22,500 bases of DNA from Zygnema cylindricum (GCA_037447655.1 JBBHKE010002117.1:1-22500); one strand, 5' to 3'. Positions 1 to 8,345 are shown, counted from the first letter of the stretch. Made by a program: numbers and translations. Notes: a model not told the origin generated them from the sequence alone.

Positions 1-537
1 TTGTGAGGTTTGGATGCTTGTATAAGAAGTGGTGAGCACTTAAGAACAGTTGTTTGGTAGGATTCTTGATAGCTTCTGAGAGTGTATCATGTCTACTTCT
101 ACTACTACTGCTGCTCCTCCACCTGCACCGGTGGTTGTAGAACAACAATATATATTTTTTGTTTCAATTGACTGTTGACTATTATTGACAAAGTGTCGTT
201 TCAACTACATTTATTAGCGGATTTGTACGGTCTAATTTCGGTTCATACCTCATTTGTTTTTGTCTTTTCAACTTATTTATGCGTTACATATTCTATTTTT
301 ATTTTGCATTGGATTCATAAATTGTATACAATGATTTATTTCTGCCGTCGGATTGAAATTTAACTGTCGTGACGTTTAATTGTGTCGGCCGTTATGTAAA
401 ACGTTAACCGTTTCTCATTTTTTCGTAAGTTTGCTTTAGCAGATACGTTTTTCAAACCAATCGTTAACGATTTCGGGTACAATATGGTAGAATACCATGT
501 ACAATGCAATAATAGAGTGCATACCATGTACGAAAAT

Positions 538-825
538 CGTACGTGGCACTAACACTGAAATTATGGTAGTGTATAGATATCGAGAACACGACAAGGTGGC
601 GTGATGTGACGAGATCGCACACGTCAAAATTAAAAGTACGCTAATGTACATTACTATACTAGTATTGATAGCACGACACATCGTACGTGATGCCAACATT
701 GAAATTACACTAGTGTACAGATATTGAGAACACGACAACGTGGCGTGATGTGAAAGGATCGCACGCGCAAAAATTAAAAATATGATACTGTACGTTACTC
801 TACCGGTATTGATAACACGACATTT
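538..825. repeat. Diverged two-copy tandem repeat, 144-bp unit
   Basis: Two consecutive copies start with the same CGTACGTG at 538 and 682, a period of 144 bp. Both share, in order, the blocks AACACGACAA, GTGGCGTGATGTGA, GATCGCAC and a TATTGATA.CACGACA tail. A third partial start follows near 825 (TGGCGTGACGTGG). Many substitutions separate the copies, so the duplication is old. No coding potential is evident. Confidence 0.8.
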
Positions 826-942
826 TGGCGTGACGTGGAATTTGTTTGGCCGTTTATCATACCATTACAACCATGCGAAATACAACAAATAAGATTGTAC
901 CACGTGTCTTTTTTCATTGCATCAAAATTGGAACATGGCAAA

Positions 943-1106
943 GCCAATCAAAACTCAAATTACTCAACGACTCACGATCTTACACAAAAACAATTGACGA
1001 CCAATTATCATTGTCCCCAAAGACGCCAATCAAAACTCAAATTACTCAACGACTCACGATCTTACACAAAAAAAATCGACGATCAATTATCGTTGTCACT
1101 CGAGAC
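943..1106. repeat. Two-copy tandem repeat, 82-bp unit
   Basis: GCCAATCAAAACTCAAATTA occurs at 943 and again at 1025, a period of 82 bp. The following text (ACTCAACGACTCACGATCTT, then ACACAAAAA) is almost identical in both copies. The high identity suggests a younger duplication than the 144-bp one just upstream. The open frames across it simply reflect the repeat. Confidence 0.9.
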
Positions 1107-1249
1107 GAATGGGACTAGAATGCTTTTCCCTTTTAGAAAAAAGGCAAAACAAAAATGATACGAGCGTTTGGGGTTTGTAAATCCAGGAAATCTGCCTGAT
1201 CCTAATGTAAATCATGTTAATTATGTTGGCTTTATGCTCACTATACATT

Positions 1250-1434
1250 GGGAATTGATCATGGTAGTGACTATTTTGGTTGCGCACAGTCACTTACGTC
1301 ATTTTGTGAAAGACTATACGTTCGAAGTACACAATGGTACAAGTAAAGTACTATAGCGTTGAGTATAAATTTGACGGTCAATTGGTTGGACAGCTTTGAC
1401 TTTCAAAATATTGTTACAACCGCTTAAATTTTTT
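1250..1434 (-). repeat. Inverted arm of a dispersed repeat (intact empty-site copy)
   Basis: The reverse complement of this segment matches 2158-2299 followed by 3117-3143 and about 3652. Shared blocks include AAGCGGTTGTAACAATATTT, CTTTCACAAAATGACGTAAG and CCAAAATAGTCACT.CCATG. This arm has no insertion where the other arm carries two transposons. It therefore serves as the paralogous empty site for hAT-A1 and hAT-B1. Confidence 0.8.
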
Positions 1435-1679
1435 GTCGCATTTGCGAACGTCGGTTGTCATAATAAAAGTAGCAATTCACACGTCCGGCGAAGGTTTACG
1501 GTAACAAAACTGTTGTAACCACATGTAAATGAAAGTGTTGCGCATAATCACTTTTTGTCTTTACGTGAGATCCACGGTGAGAGCACATGTTGGATTTTAA
1601 CTTAGGGTCAAGTTCCATCAGACATTTCTGTAATCGTACGGCTAACACTACAGACCGGGTTGATTGAGTCGATGTTCCA

Positions 1680-2150
1680 TCACGAAGATTATGTAAACCA
1701 CGTGTCCTAAATTGACTAGCACCACGTAAGCTATGATCCGATATTGAATATCCTTAAGATTTTTAGCACTGACAAAGTCTACACTAAATCTTCACTTGCG
1801 TACCATATACTTGCGTACGAAATTAGCATACGAGAGAAGGTTGTTATACTTTCCGCAGACGCCAGTCTTCTATGCCAACTAATTTTTCAGATTCTTGTTT
1901 TCAAATATAACAACAGTCTTTTGATAGAAATAGTGTGACCAACAAAAGATACTGAAAATAGAGTGATGAAAGAGGGTTCCGAAATTACATTTTTATTTTC
2001 GGTTGTATTTTCGAAAGCGCGTGTCATGTGAAAATTTTGTCAATTTTCGTTGATTGTTCATTGTGACACGTAGCCTAATCGTATAGCGTGCCGCGATTAT
2101 TTTTTTTCTTTATATGCCAACCCAACTCCTTAAGGGCAAAATTTGGCAGG
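1680..2150 (-). repeat. Dispersed repeat R, copy 1 (inverted relative to 6640-7652)
   Basis: Read on the minus strand, this segment aligns with 6640-6922 joined to 7470-7652. Matches include the region of GTCACACTATTTC, ATGACACGCG, the TATTCAATATCGGATC block, GTAGCTTGCGTGG-like text and AGTCAATTTAG. Many substitutions and small indels separate the copies. It lacks the family B insertion present in copy 2. No open frame longer than about 65 codons lies inside. Confidence 0.7.
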
Positions 2151-2157
2151 CGCGGCC

Positions 2158-2299
2158 AAATTTTAAGCGGTTGTAACAATATTTTGAAAGTAAAAGTTGT
2201 CCAACCGATTACTCAACGGTACTTTACTCGTACCATTGTGTTATTCAAACATACAATCTTTCACAAAATGACGTAAGTGACTGAGCGGAACCAAAATAG
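2158..2299 (+). repeat. Right arm of the inverted dispersed repeat
   Basis: This is the partner of 1250-1434 in opposite orientation. It runs into the 8-bp target site CAAAATAG (2292-2299), where hAT-A1 is inserted. It then resumes at 3117 and is interrupted again at 3144 by hAT-B1. Relative to the other arm it lacks about 20 bp. Confidence 0.75.
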
Positions 2300-3116
2300 T
2301 AATGTTGTGTATAGGTTAAAAAATTATCGCGATAACACCGATACCGATAGTTATCGGTTATCGAACGGTTAGAGGTCCTGATATATCGGTCAAAGACAAA
2401 CAAATTCTATATCGGCGACAAATTTTAAAAAATATAGTATGCATACAATAGTACTATATAACATATTGTATTATATTATGTACTTTATATAGCTTGGTAT
2501 ATCGTATAAGGTATTTGTTTCGTATCTGTTTAACTAAAATTTGTTCCGTATCTGTTTAACTATAATCTATTACGGGCAACGCAGCACATAAACGTCAATA
2601 AATTTAAAACAATACTTTATAGTTTTAAAACTATAGTATCCAAACGAACAAATTAAATTACATAGTAAAATTTTAAATCAAACTTTTTGGAAAAATATAC
2701 GTACAGATGAACAAATCAAACGAGCACACCTGTCAGACTGCCGCCATATACAGCAGCCTTCTACAACCATCTTTTGACGATTGAGGGCCACTTATTTGAG
2801 GAAATATTAGTTTTTTTATAAAATAGTAAAAATATATATTTATTCATTGCGATTTTTTACCGAAATCGGAGGGAAAGGGGTCCGCGACGCGTCGGGGGAA
2901 TAACACTTACAGTGGAGTGTACTTGCCGTACATTTTTCTTTACGTTCTGTACAGATATCGCCGATAGTTATCGATATCGGTGTTATCGCCGATAAATATC
3001 GGTTATTTATCGGTTATAATACCGATAACAATATTTCGTACCAATATATCGATTATCGGCTACTCGAAAAAGGCCCATATTGGTTATCAACAAATCCTTA
3101 CTGATACACAACAATA
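2300..3116. mobile_element. Non-autonomous hAT-like element, family A copy 1 (817 bp)
   Basis: The element begins TAATGTTGTGTAT and ends ATACACAACAATA, which are imperfect terminal inverted repeats. It is flanked by a perfect 8-bp duplication CAAAATAG at 2292-2299 and 3117-3124, the size expected for the hAT superfamily. Both subterminal regions are packed with CCGATA/TATCGG motifs. No transposase frame is present, so it would need an enzyme supplied in trans. Its ends match copy 2 (5398-6280) in inverted orientation, but the centre differs. The inverted arm at 1250-1434 gives the empty site. Confidence 0.9.
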
Positions 3117-3143
3117 CAAAATAGTCACTGCCATGATCAATTC

Positions 3144-3643
3144 TATAGTTCAAAAGTAGGCGAAAGTAGGCACATAAGCCTATTGTATGTAAAACATAAT
3201 TTATGACCTTAAGACCCATATTGTATTGGTCGCAAAATGAACAAAAATAGGATGAGGGTTGAGTTGCACATCGATCGATAGAGAATTAAATGTCATGTCT
3301 AAATTTTGAAAAACATTGGACAAAAAAATATTTATGTGAGTTTTGAGGTATTTTTTATTTAAGCCGTCAAATTTGGACGATCGGACGGTCGCTGATCAAA
3401 GTAGCGATCTAAGAAGATCACATGAAAAGCCCATAACACAACTCATCCTACGCCGTGTCAGTTTGCTGAAAAATATTGTCCAGCTGCGTGCGCTGTACTA
3501 TGATCATACGTCAGATTCGTACGTTCCTACAAGAGTGTGCACAAACGCACACACATACAGTATGCCTACTCTACGCGAGTTTTGTGCCAAGTTTTGTGCG
3601 CCTACCAAAGGCCTACCATAAAAACGCCTACTTTTGAACTATA
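3144..3643. mobile_element. Non-autonomous hAT-like element, family B copy 1 (500 bp)
   Basis: Perfect 19-bp terminal inverted repeats TATAGTTCAAAAGTAGGCG bound the element. It is flanked by the 8-bp duplication ATCAATTC at 3136-3143 and 3644-3651. It closely matches 6923-7469 in the same orientation, for example GTTGAGTTGCACATCGATCG and AAGAAGATCACATGAAAAGC. No transposase is visible, and the longest open frame (about 92 codons, 3343-3621) is not conserved as a protein. It inserted 28 bp from hAT-A1, in the same host repeat. Confidence 0.92.
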
Positions 3644-3757
3644 ATCAATTCCCTTTACATTTTAGCAATTTAGGTGGAAGTCAATCACAAAGTAGATTCA
3701 TGATCAATTCCCTTTACATTTTAGCAATTTAGGTGGAAGTCAAGCACAGAGTGGATT
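3644..3757. repeat. 59-bp tandem duplication beside the hAT-B1 insertion
   Basis: ATCAATTCCCTTTACATTTT recurs at 3644 and 3703, giving a 59-bp period. The shared continuation is AGCAATTTAGGTGGAAGTCA. CATGATCAATTC precedes both hAT-B1 (3132-3143) and the second unit (3699). The element therefore sits inside the first tandem unit and the second unit is an empty copy. Confidence 0.9.
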
Positions 3758-3779
3758 TTGCGTTCACCAGGAAGGCTTT

Positions 3780-4094
3780 TACGCTAAAATAAAGTGCAAT
3801 ACAGTACATTAAAGTACAAACTAGGTCTCTTATGAGTATTGTACTTTAATGAACATTACTTTAAAGTACAGTACTGTACTGTGATGTACTACAGTATAGT
3901 GTTTTCAACTTTTCATGTCCGAAGAGCCGTGGAAACGCTAAATGTGTGGATTGTTTAACCTATACGCGTAGTGTACGAGAAAAATATATGTAGTATGAAC
4001 AAATATTAGCGTTCACCAAATATAGCGTTGCCATGCGTTTTCACACTTTCTGAACTGTGGAACAATCCCCACATGCGCTTATCCGCTTCAACTT
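3780..4094 (+). repeat. Dispersed repeat copy with GTAC-rich hairpins
   Basis: From about 3880 this matches 8126-8343 in the same orientation (TTTCAACTTTTCAT, CCGAAGAG, ACGCTAAAT.TGTGGATTGTT, ACCAAATATAGCGTTGCCAT, GCGCTTATCCGCTTCAACT). The 5' part holds an inverted repeat, ATTAAAGTACAA with TTGTACTTTAAT about 19 bp apart (3808-3845), and a run of GTACAGTACTGTAC-like palindromes. It is non-coding and flanked by the palindromic MITE that starts at 4095. Confidence 0.75.
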
Positions 4095-4312
4095 CACCGC
4101 GAATCGTTATTAGCGTCTATGGTTTTTTTCGCCACTTAAAACATCTTTTCTCCGTACACACTTATTGGATTTTCAATTTGAGACCGCCAATCGAAAGCTG
4201 AGAATTTTACCTTTCAATCGTAACTGTCAGATCCACAATCCGACAAGTGTGTATTGAGAAAATATGTTTTAAGTGGTGAAAAAAATCTTGACGCTAATAA
4301 CGATTCGCGGTG
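4095..4312. mobile_element. Near-palindromic (foldback) MITE, copy 1 (218 bp)
   Basis: The ends are CACCGCGAATCGTTATTAGC and its inverse. Self-complementarity extends inward through the stretch around CCACTTAAAACAT/ATGTTTTAAGTGG and CACACTT..TGGATT/AATCC..CAAGTGTG, so most of the element can fold on itself. The related copy at 8126-8343 ends near the same point (CGCTTCAACT) without the MITE. Relatives sit at 13779-14002 and, degraded, at 9606-9830. I could not define a clear target-site duplication. Confidence 0.85.
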
Positions 4313-4335
4313 TGCAGTATTGTGCAGTACAGTGT

Positions 4336-4852
4336 CAATCGCTATTAGATTAAAGGGATAAATAGCGTAAAAAAAAAATGTTATTAATACTAATCGAGAT
4401 TTAAATATATATACTTATTAATCCCTAACTGTAATTTGGGTTGTCCTGAATAATAAATACCCGCCCTTTCGATGTCTACTAAATCTGTGTACCTGTACAA
4501 AATCTGACTATTCGTACGCCGTCGTGTTGTTCACACGGTCGACGGACGAACATATGAGAACGTGATTTTTGTCGACGAGTTTGCTTCTCTTTCTTCTAGT
4601 GCACATTCACATGTGTGCGCAATAATGTTAAGTGTCTTTTTATGCCTTTGTAATTCAAAAAATACCATTTCGTACGGAGATTCCTTGTTCCTACGTCACA
4701 CTATTTCCATCGCAGTGTACTTTTCTTATTAATGTAATTGAAAAAAAAACATAATTAGAATAATGGAAAAAATAGAATTATGGATTGTATTTCGGGTTTT
4801 ATTTTTTGAAAAAAAGGCACCGAATTGGCGCTATATACTTTAATAGCGATTG
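4336..4852. mobile_element. TIR element family E, copy 1 (517 bp)
   Basis: It begins CAATCGCTATTAGATTAAAG and ends with the inverse, ACTTTAATAGCGATTG, preceded by CGCTATAT. It is a close duplicate of 4866-5397, offset by 530 bp. Shared blocks include AATAAATACCCGCCCTTTCG, CGAACA.ATGAGAACGTGAT and AAGGCACCGAATTGGCG. The ends resemble those of the palindromic MITE (AATCGYTATTAG), which may mean mobilisation by one transposase. No long open frame is present. Confidence 0.85.
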
Positions 4853-4865
4853 CCCGTGTACACAT

Positions 4866-5397
4866 CAATCGCTATTAGAGTAAAGGAATATATAGCGTAA
4901 AAAATTTTTAGTGTTATTAAAACTAGCCGAGATTTTTTTTTTTTTGAAAAAAAAATATATACTAATTAATCCCTTTCTGTAATTTGGGTTTTCCTGAATA
5001 ATAAATACCCGCCCTTTCGATGTCTACAGTAGTATGTGTATCCGTACAAAATCTGACAATTCGTACACCGTCGCGCTGCTCACACGGTCAACGGGCGAAC
5101 ACATGAGAACGTGATATTTTTCGACGAGTTTCCATCTCTTTCTTCCAGTGCACATTCACATGTGTGCGAAATAATGTTAAGTTTCTTTTTATGCCTTTGT
5201 AATTCAAAAAGTACCATTTCGTACGAAGATACCATGTTCGTATGACACACTATTTCCATCATAGTGTACTTCCATTATTAACGTTAATTGAAAAAAAAAC
5301 CTAATTAGAATAATGGAAAAAATATAATTATGGATTGTATTTCGGGTTTTTGGTTTTTTTAAAAAGGCACCGAATTGGCGTTATATACTCTAATAGC
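4866..5397. mobile_element. TIR element family E, copy 2, split by hAT-A2
   Basis: The left terminal repeat starts at 4866, only 13 bp after copy 1 ends. The right terminal repeat is cut at 5397 (CTCTAATAGC) by hAT-A2. The missing end, GATTG, is at 6289-6293 immediately after the hAT target-site duplication. Rejoining therefore restores an AATAGCGATTG end like that of copy 1. The order of insertion is E first, hAT-A2 second. Confidence 0.85.
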
Positions 5398-6280
5398 TAG
5401 TGTCGTGTATCGGTAAGGATTTGCCGATAACCAACATGGGCCTTTTTTCGGGGACCCGATAATTGATATATTGGTATGATATATCGCTATCGGTCATATC
5501 GCCGATAAGTAGCCGATAATATCGGCTACTTATCGGCGATAATGCCGATAACGATAACTATCGGCGATAACGTACGAGCCGTACAGATAAATGTACGGCA
5601 TGTACACTCAACTGTACGTCTTATTCCCCCGACGCGCCCTACTCACAACCTTTGAGGTACCTACCAATCAGATCATTTGTACAAGCCAAAAGTACAGTAG
5701 TCGGCATAAGATGTGTACGACTTTAGTACGGCTCCAGTTAAGACGATGTACCTTTCATATCCGACGCCGTGGCTTTGACCTTTTATTTTTTGGGATCCAT
5801 TGGAAACCTGCCACGTGTCAATCCGTCGACTTTTTTGGCAAAAGCCGCCAAAAAAGCCATTCCGAGATGCCGGCGCTCACGCTGACTTCTCTCGTATTTT
5901 CTCATTGAATGTCGTCCATTCGATTTCGGCTGCGCGCATAATGTTATTTTGCATCCGTTGTACTTTGTGTCCGCCGTCTTTTTACCGTTCCATGATAATC
6001 AGTTTATTAGTTCAATTCCGTACGTTCCCGTAAAATTTATGTTCAGTTAACCGCCCAAAAAGTACTACAAAGTGCAGCGTATTTTTTCGTCAAATTCCGT
6101 ACATTTTTCGTAAACAACCGTACATTTCTCGTAAATTTACCGTTCCGTTTACCGGACAGAAAGCACTCCGGACAAAAAGTACAGAAAGTACAAATATATC
6201 CAGACCGCTGACCGTTCGATAGCCGATAACTATCGGTATCGGTGTTATCGCAATAAGTTTTTTACCGATACACAACACTA
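5398..6280. mobile_element. Non-autonomous hAT-like element, family A copy 2 (883 bp)
   Basis: The ends are TAGTGTCGTGTATCGGTAA and TTACCGATACACAACACTA (inverted, one mismatch). It is flanked by CTAATAGC (5390-5397) and CTAATATT (6281-6288), an 8-bp duplication with two changes in one copy. It is inverted relative to hAT-A1. A 45-bp near-perfect palindrome sits at 5497-5541 and further CCGATAACTATCGG motifs at 6222-6238. Overlapping open frames at 5591-6033 are not protein-like, and no transposase is recognisable. Confidence 0.88.
5497..5541. repeat. 45-bp palindrome inside hAT-A2
   Basis: Two 22-base arms (left 5497-5518, right 5520-5541) are exact inverse complements around a single central base, A5519. 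The repeated core is CCGATAAGTAGCCGATA. Similar but weaker hairpins lie near the matching end of hAT-A1 (2950-3040). Subterminal motif arrays are known transposase-binding sites in hAT elements; that role here is inference. Confidence 0.9.
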
Positions 6281-6293
6281 CTAATATTGATTG

Positions 6294-6639
6294 ATGGTGT
6301 ACTGTACACCGCGAATCGTTATTAGTGTCAAAGTCACTAATTTGGGTTCTTAAAATTTTGTTTTTTTCCCGCAATTAGTATACATGATTTTCGAAAATAA
6401 ATTAGCAACGCTATTTAAGAATGTGGACCATAATCTGCCACGTCTCTCGCACTATATTAGAATCAATAAGGGTGACGTTCCATCAGAGGAAAAGTGGCGT
6501 AGTTTACAGAGATCCACGACCCCTCGTATTAAATCGTACCGCCTATTTTGTTTTTATACGAAAAACAACATTACAGAGAATCTTGCCGATACTCTCCGAA
6601 GGTTTTGGAGGCAATACTGGCCGTCGGATGTTCATCTGC
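6294..6639. other. Non-coding stretch with a solo MITE-like end
   Basis: TACACCGCGAATCGTTATTA at about 6304-6323 is the terminal sequence seen on the 4095, 13779 and 14059 elements. The text that follows (AGTCACTAATTTGGG, then AAAATTTT) resembles the start of the 14059-14638 element. I see no matching right end. Two overlapping open frames (6384-6722 and 6421-6738) run through the rest, but neither resembles a known family. Confidence 0.5.
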
Positions 6640-6922
6640 GAGGAGTTCGCCTCATTTTTTTCTGTAATTGTCAACCCACCTCGAAGATGTGGGTTGGCAA
6701 ATACAGAAAAAAAAAATCGTGACACGCTGGACGATTAAGCTACGTGTCATGATGGAAAACCAACAAAAAATCTTAAGATTTGCACATGACACGCGTTTTC
6801 CAAAATACAACCGAAAATAAAAACGAAATTTCGTAACATTCCCTGGTCACACTATTTTCGGTAAATTTTGTTCGTCACACTATTTCTCCCAAAGGACTTT
6901 CGTTATGTTCGAAAATTGAAAC
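6640..6922 (+). repeat. Dispersed repeat R, copy 2, left part
   Basis: This segment is the inverse of about 1900-2150. It ends at the hAT-B2 target site ATTGAAAC (6915-6922). The repeat resumes after the element at 7470 and continues to about 7652. Shared text with copy 1 on the other strand includes GGTCACACTATTT, ACAACCGAAAATAAAAA and ACGTGTCA. Confidence 0.7.
6653..6716. repeat. Inverted repeat (hairpin) in repeat R copy 2
   Basis: A T-rich arm ending CTGTAATTGTCAACCCACCT is mirrored by TGTGGGTTGGCAAATACAG followed by an A run, with a loop of about five bases. The corresponding part of copy 1 (about 2095-2150) keeps only the TATGCCAACCCAACT half clearly. Confidence 0.7.
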
Positions 6923-7469
6923 CATAGTTTAAAAGTAGGTGAAAGTAGGCCCATACAATATGCCTATTGTATGCAAAACATACAATATGCCCTTAAGACC
7001 CGTATTGTATTGGTCGAAAAATGAAAATATATAGTTACACGGTTGAGTTGCACATCGATCGATAGAGAATTAAACGTCATGTCTAAATTTTGAAAAAAAA
7101 TCGGACAAAAAAAACAATTTCTGTGAGTTTTGAGGTAAAACTTATTTAAACCGTTAGATTCAGACGATCGGACGGTCTCTGATCAAAGTAGTGATGTAAG
7201 AAGATCACATGAAAAGCCCATAATACAACTTACGATAGGACTATCTGTCATGTTAGCGTCTGCAATTTTGAACGTCCGCGTGTTTTAGTTCGCTAAAAAA
7301 TTTCGTCCTTCGGCGTGCGCTGAACTATGATCATACGTCAGATTCGTACGTCCGTACAAGAGTGTCCACAACGAACACCCATACAGTATGCCTACTCTAC
7401 GCGAGTTTAGTGCCAAGTTTTGTGCGCCTACCAAAGGCCTACCATAAAAACGCCTACTTTTGAACTATG
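6923..7469. mobile_element. Non-autonomous hAT-like element, family B copy 2 (547 bp)
   Basis: The ends are CATAGTTTAAAAGTAGGTG and CGCCTACTTTTGAACTATG (inverted, two mismatches). A perfect 8-bp duplication ATTGAAAC lies at 6915-6922 and 7470-7477. It has the same orientation as and close identity to 3144-3643, with extra sequence around 7230-7290. The subterminal region carries repeated ATACAATATG/CATATTGTAT motifs. Inverted copy 1 of repeat R lacks it (around TTTGAAAACAAGAATCTGAA on the minus strand, near 1885-1905). Confidence 0.92.
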
Positions 7470-7652
7470 ATTGAAACCCTAAAAAATGAGCTGGCGTACA
7501 GAGCGTCTGCAAAAGTAAAAAAGTTTTGTCGTATGATAACTTCGTACGCATGTACACGGTACGCAAGTCAATATTTGAAGTTAAGTTTGTCGGTGATAAA
7601 AATCTGAAAGATATTCAATATCGGATCGTAGCTTGCGTGGCGCCAGTCAATT
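7470..7652 (+). repeat. Dispersed repeat R, copy 2, right part
   Basis: This continues repeat R after the hAT-B2 insertion. AGCTGGCGTACAGAGCGTCT and ATATTCAATATCGGATCGTA have inverted counterparts at about 1735-1880. Similarity stops at AGTCAATTTAG (7652), exactly where a family A end fragment begins. Confidence 0.7.
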
Positions 7653-7654
7653 TA

Positions 7655-7692
7655 GATTATCGCGATATGAATTTACCCGATACCCAACACTA
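7655..7692. mobile_element. hAT family A end fragment
   Basis: ATTATCGCGATATGAATTTA, then CCCGATACCCAACACTA, matches the terminal 38 bp of the right end of hAT-A2 (6245-6280) with several changes. No other end is found nearby, so this is a solo or deleted terminus. It lies precisely at the edge of repeat R copy 2. Confidence 0.65.
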
Positions 7693-7984
7693 GTAACATG
7701 CTCTCGAAATCTCCACTACCAGTTAATGACGGAATTTCCATTCGAATATGGAGTGTGTTATTAATCTAAATATTTATAATATTTTAGCGCTCATTTAACG
7801 GGAAACTTACAAACTACGCTATATGTAGATTTTTTTTTGTTTTACATGTACTGAATAGTACGGAATGAAATTCATTAACGATTTTTAACGATTTGTTCAA
7901 AAGGTTCAATGCGTTCGTTACGTATAATTCGTTGCGATTGAAAACGTTCGCACTAATCGCTATGAACAACTATGCTTTTTTTTT
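7693..7984. other. No feature recognised (AT-rich intergenic)
   Basis: I see no open frame, clear repeat or RNA gene here. ACGATTTTTAACGATTTG near 7880 is a short internal duplication. The segment is flanked by transposon end fragments on both sides and is probably decayed repeat DNA. Confidence 0.5.
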
Positions 7985-8085
7985 CATTTTGCGACCAATA
8001 CAATATGGGTCTTAAGGTCATATTGTATGTTTTGCGTACAATAGGCATATTGTATGGGCCTACTTTAACCTACTTTTGAACTATG
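7985..8085 (-). mobile_element. hAT family B end fragment (inverted)
   Basis: The reverse complement reproduces the first ~100 bp of hAT-B2: CATAGTTCAAAAGTAGGTTA, then GGCCCATACAATATGCCTAT, then ACCCATATTGTATTGGTCGC. Only this end is present. The other side stops at a T run near 7984, so the copy is truncated. Confidence 0.85.
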
Positions 8086-8098
8086 CGATAAATGGTGT

Positions 8099-8124
8099 AC
8101 AGTACAGTAAATGTACTGTACTGT
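8099..8124. repeat. Perfect 11-bp stem hairpin
   Basis: ACAGTACAGTA (8099-8109) and TACTGTACTGT (8114-8124) form a perfect stem with a four-base loop. More GTAC palindromes follow to 8153. The related copy near 3870-3895 has a different arrangement of the same GTAC words. Confidence 0.8.
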
Positions 8125-8125
8125 C

Positions 8126-8343
8126 ATGTACTACAGTACAGTATACTGCTTTCAACTTTTCATATCCGAAGAGTTATGGAGACGCTAAATCTGTGGATTG
8201 TTGAACCCAAAACGCGTGTAAGAGAAAAATAATATTAAAATATATGTAATAGTATGAACAAATACTACGTGTCCACCAAATATAGCGTTGCCATGCGTTT
8301 GCACTGTGGAACATGCCCACAGGCGCTTATCCGCTTCAACTAT
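8126..8343 (+). repeat. Dispersed repeat copy matching 3880-4094
   Basis: This aligns with 3880-4094 in direct orientation, including GAACAAATA and ACCAAATATAGCGTTGCCAT, and ends at GCGCTTATCCGCTTCAACT. The palindromic MITE that follows the other copy at 4095 is absent here. Confidence 0.8.
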
Positions 8344-8345
8344 TA

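Noticed and set aside
538-1106. Possible CRISPR-like spaced repeats
   Set aside because: These are two-copy tandem duplications of long units, without regular short repeats and unique spacers, and the genome is eukaryotic.
3800-3850. Hairpin near 3808-3845 considered as a tRNA or small RNA gene
   Set aside because: It forms a single stem with no cloverleaf, no A/B box internal promoter words and no CCA-type acceptor pairing. It belongs to a dispersed repeat.
5591-6033. Open frames of 77-105 codons inside hAT-A2
   Set aside because: They have no transposase motifs and are not shared with hAT-A1. The element looks non-autonomous.
6384-6738. Two overlapping open frames of 105-112 codons
   Set aside because: Both run into the hairpin of repeat R, neither resembles a known domain, and two frames open over the same bases suggests chance.
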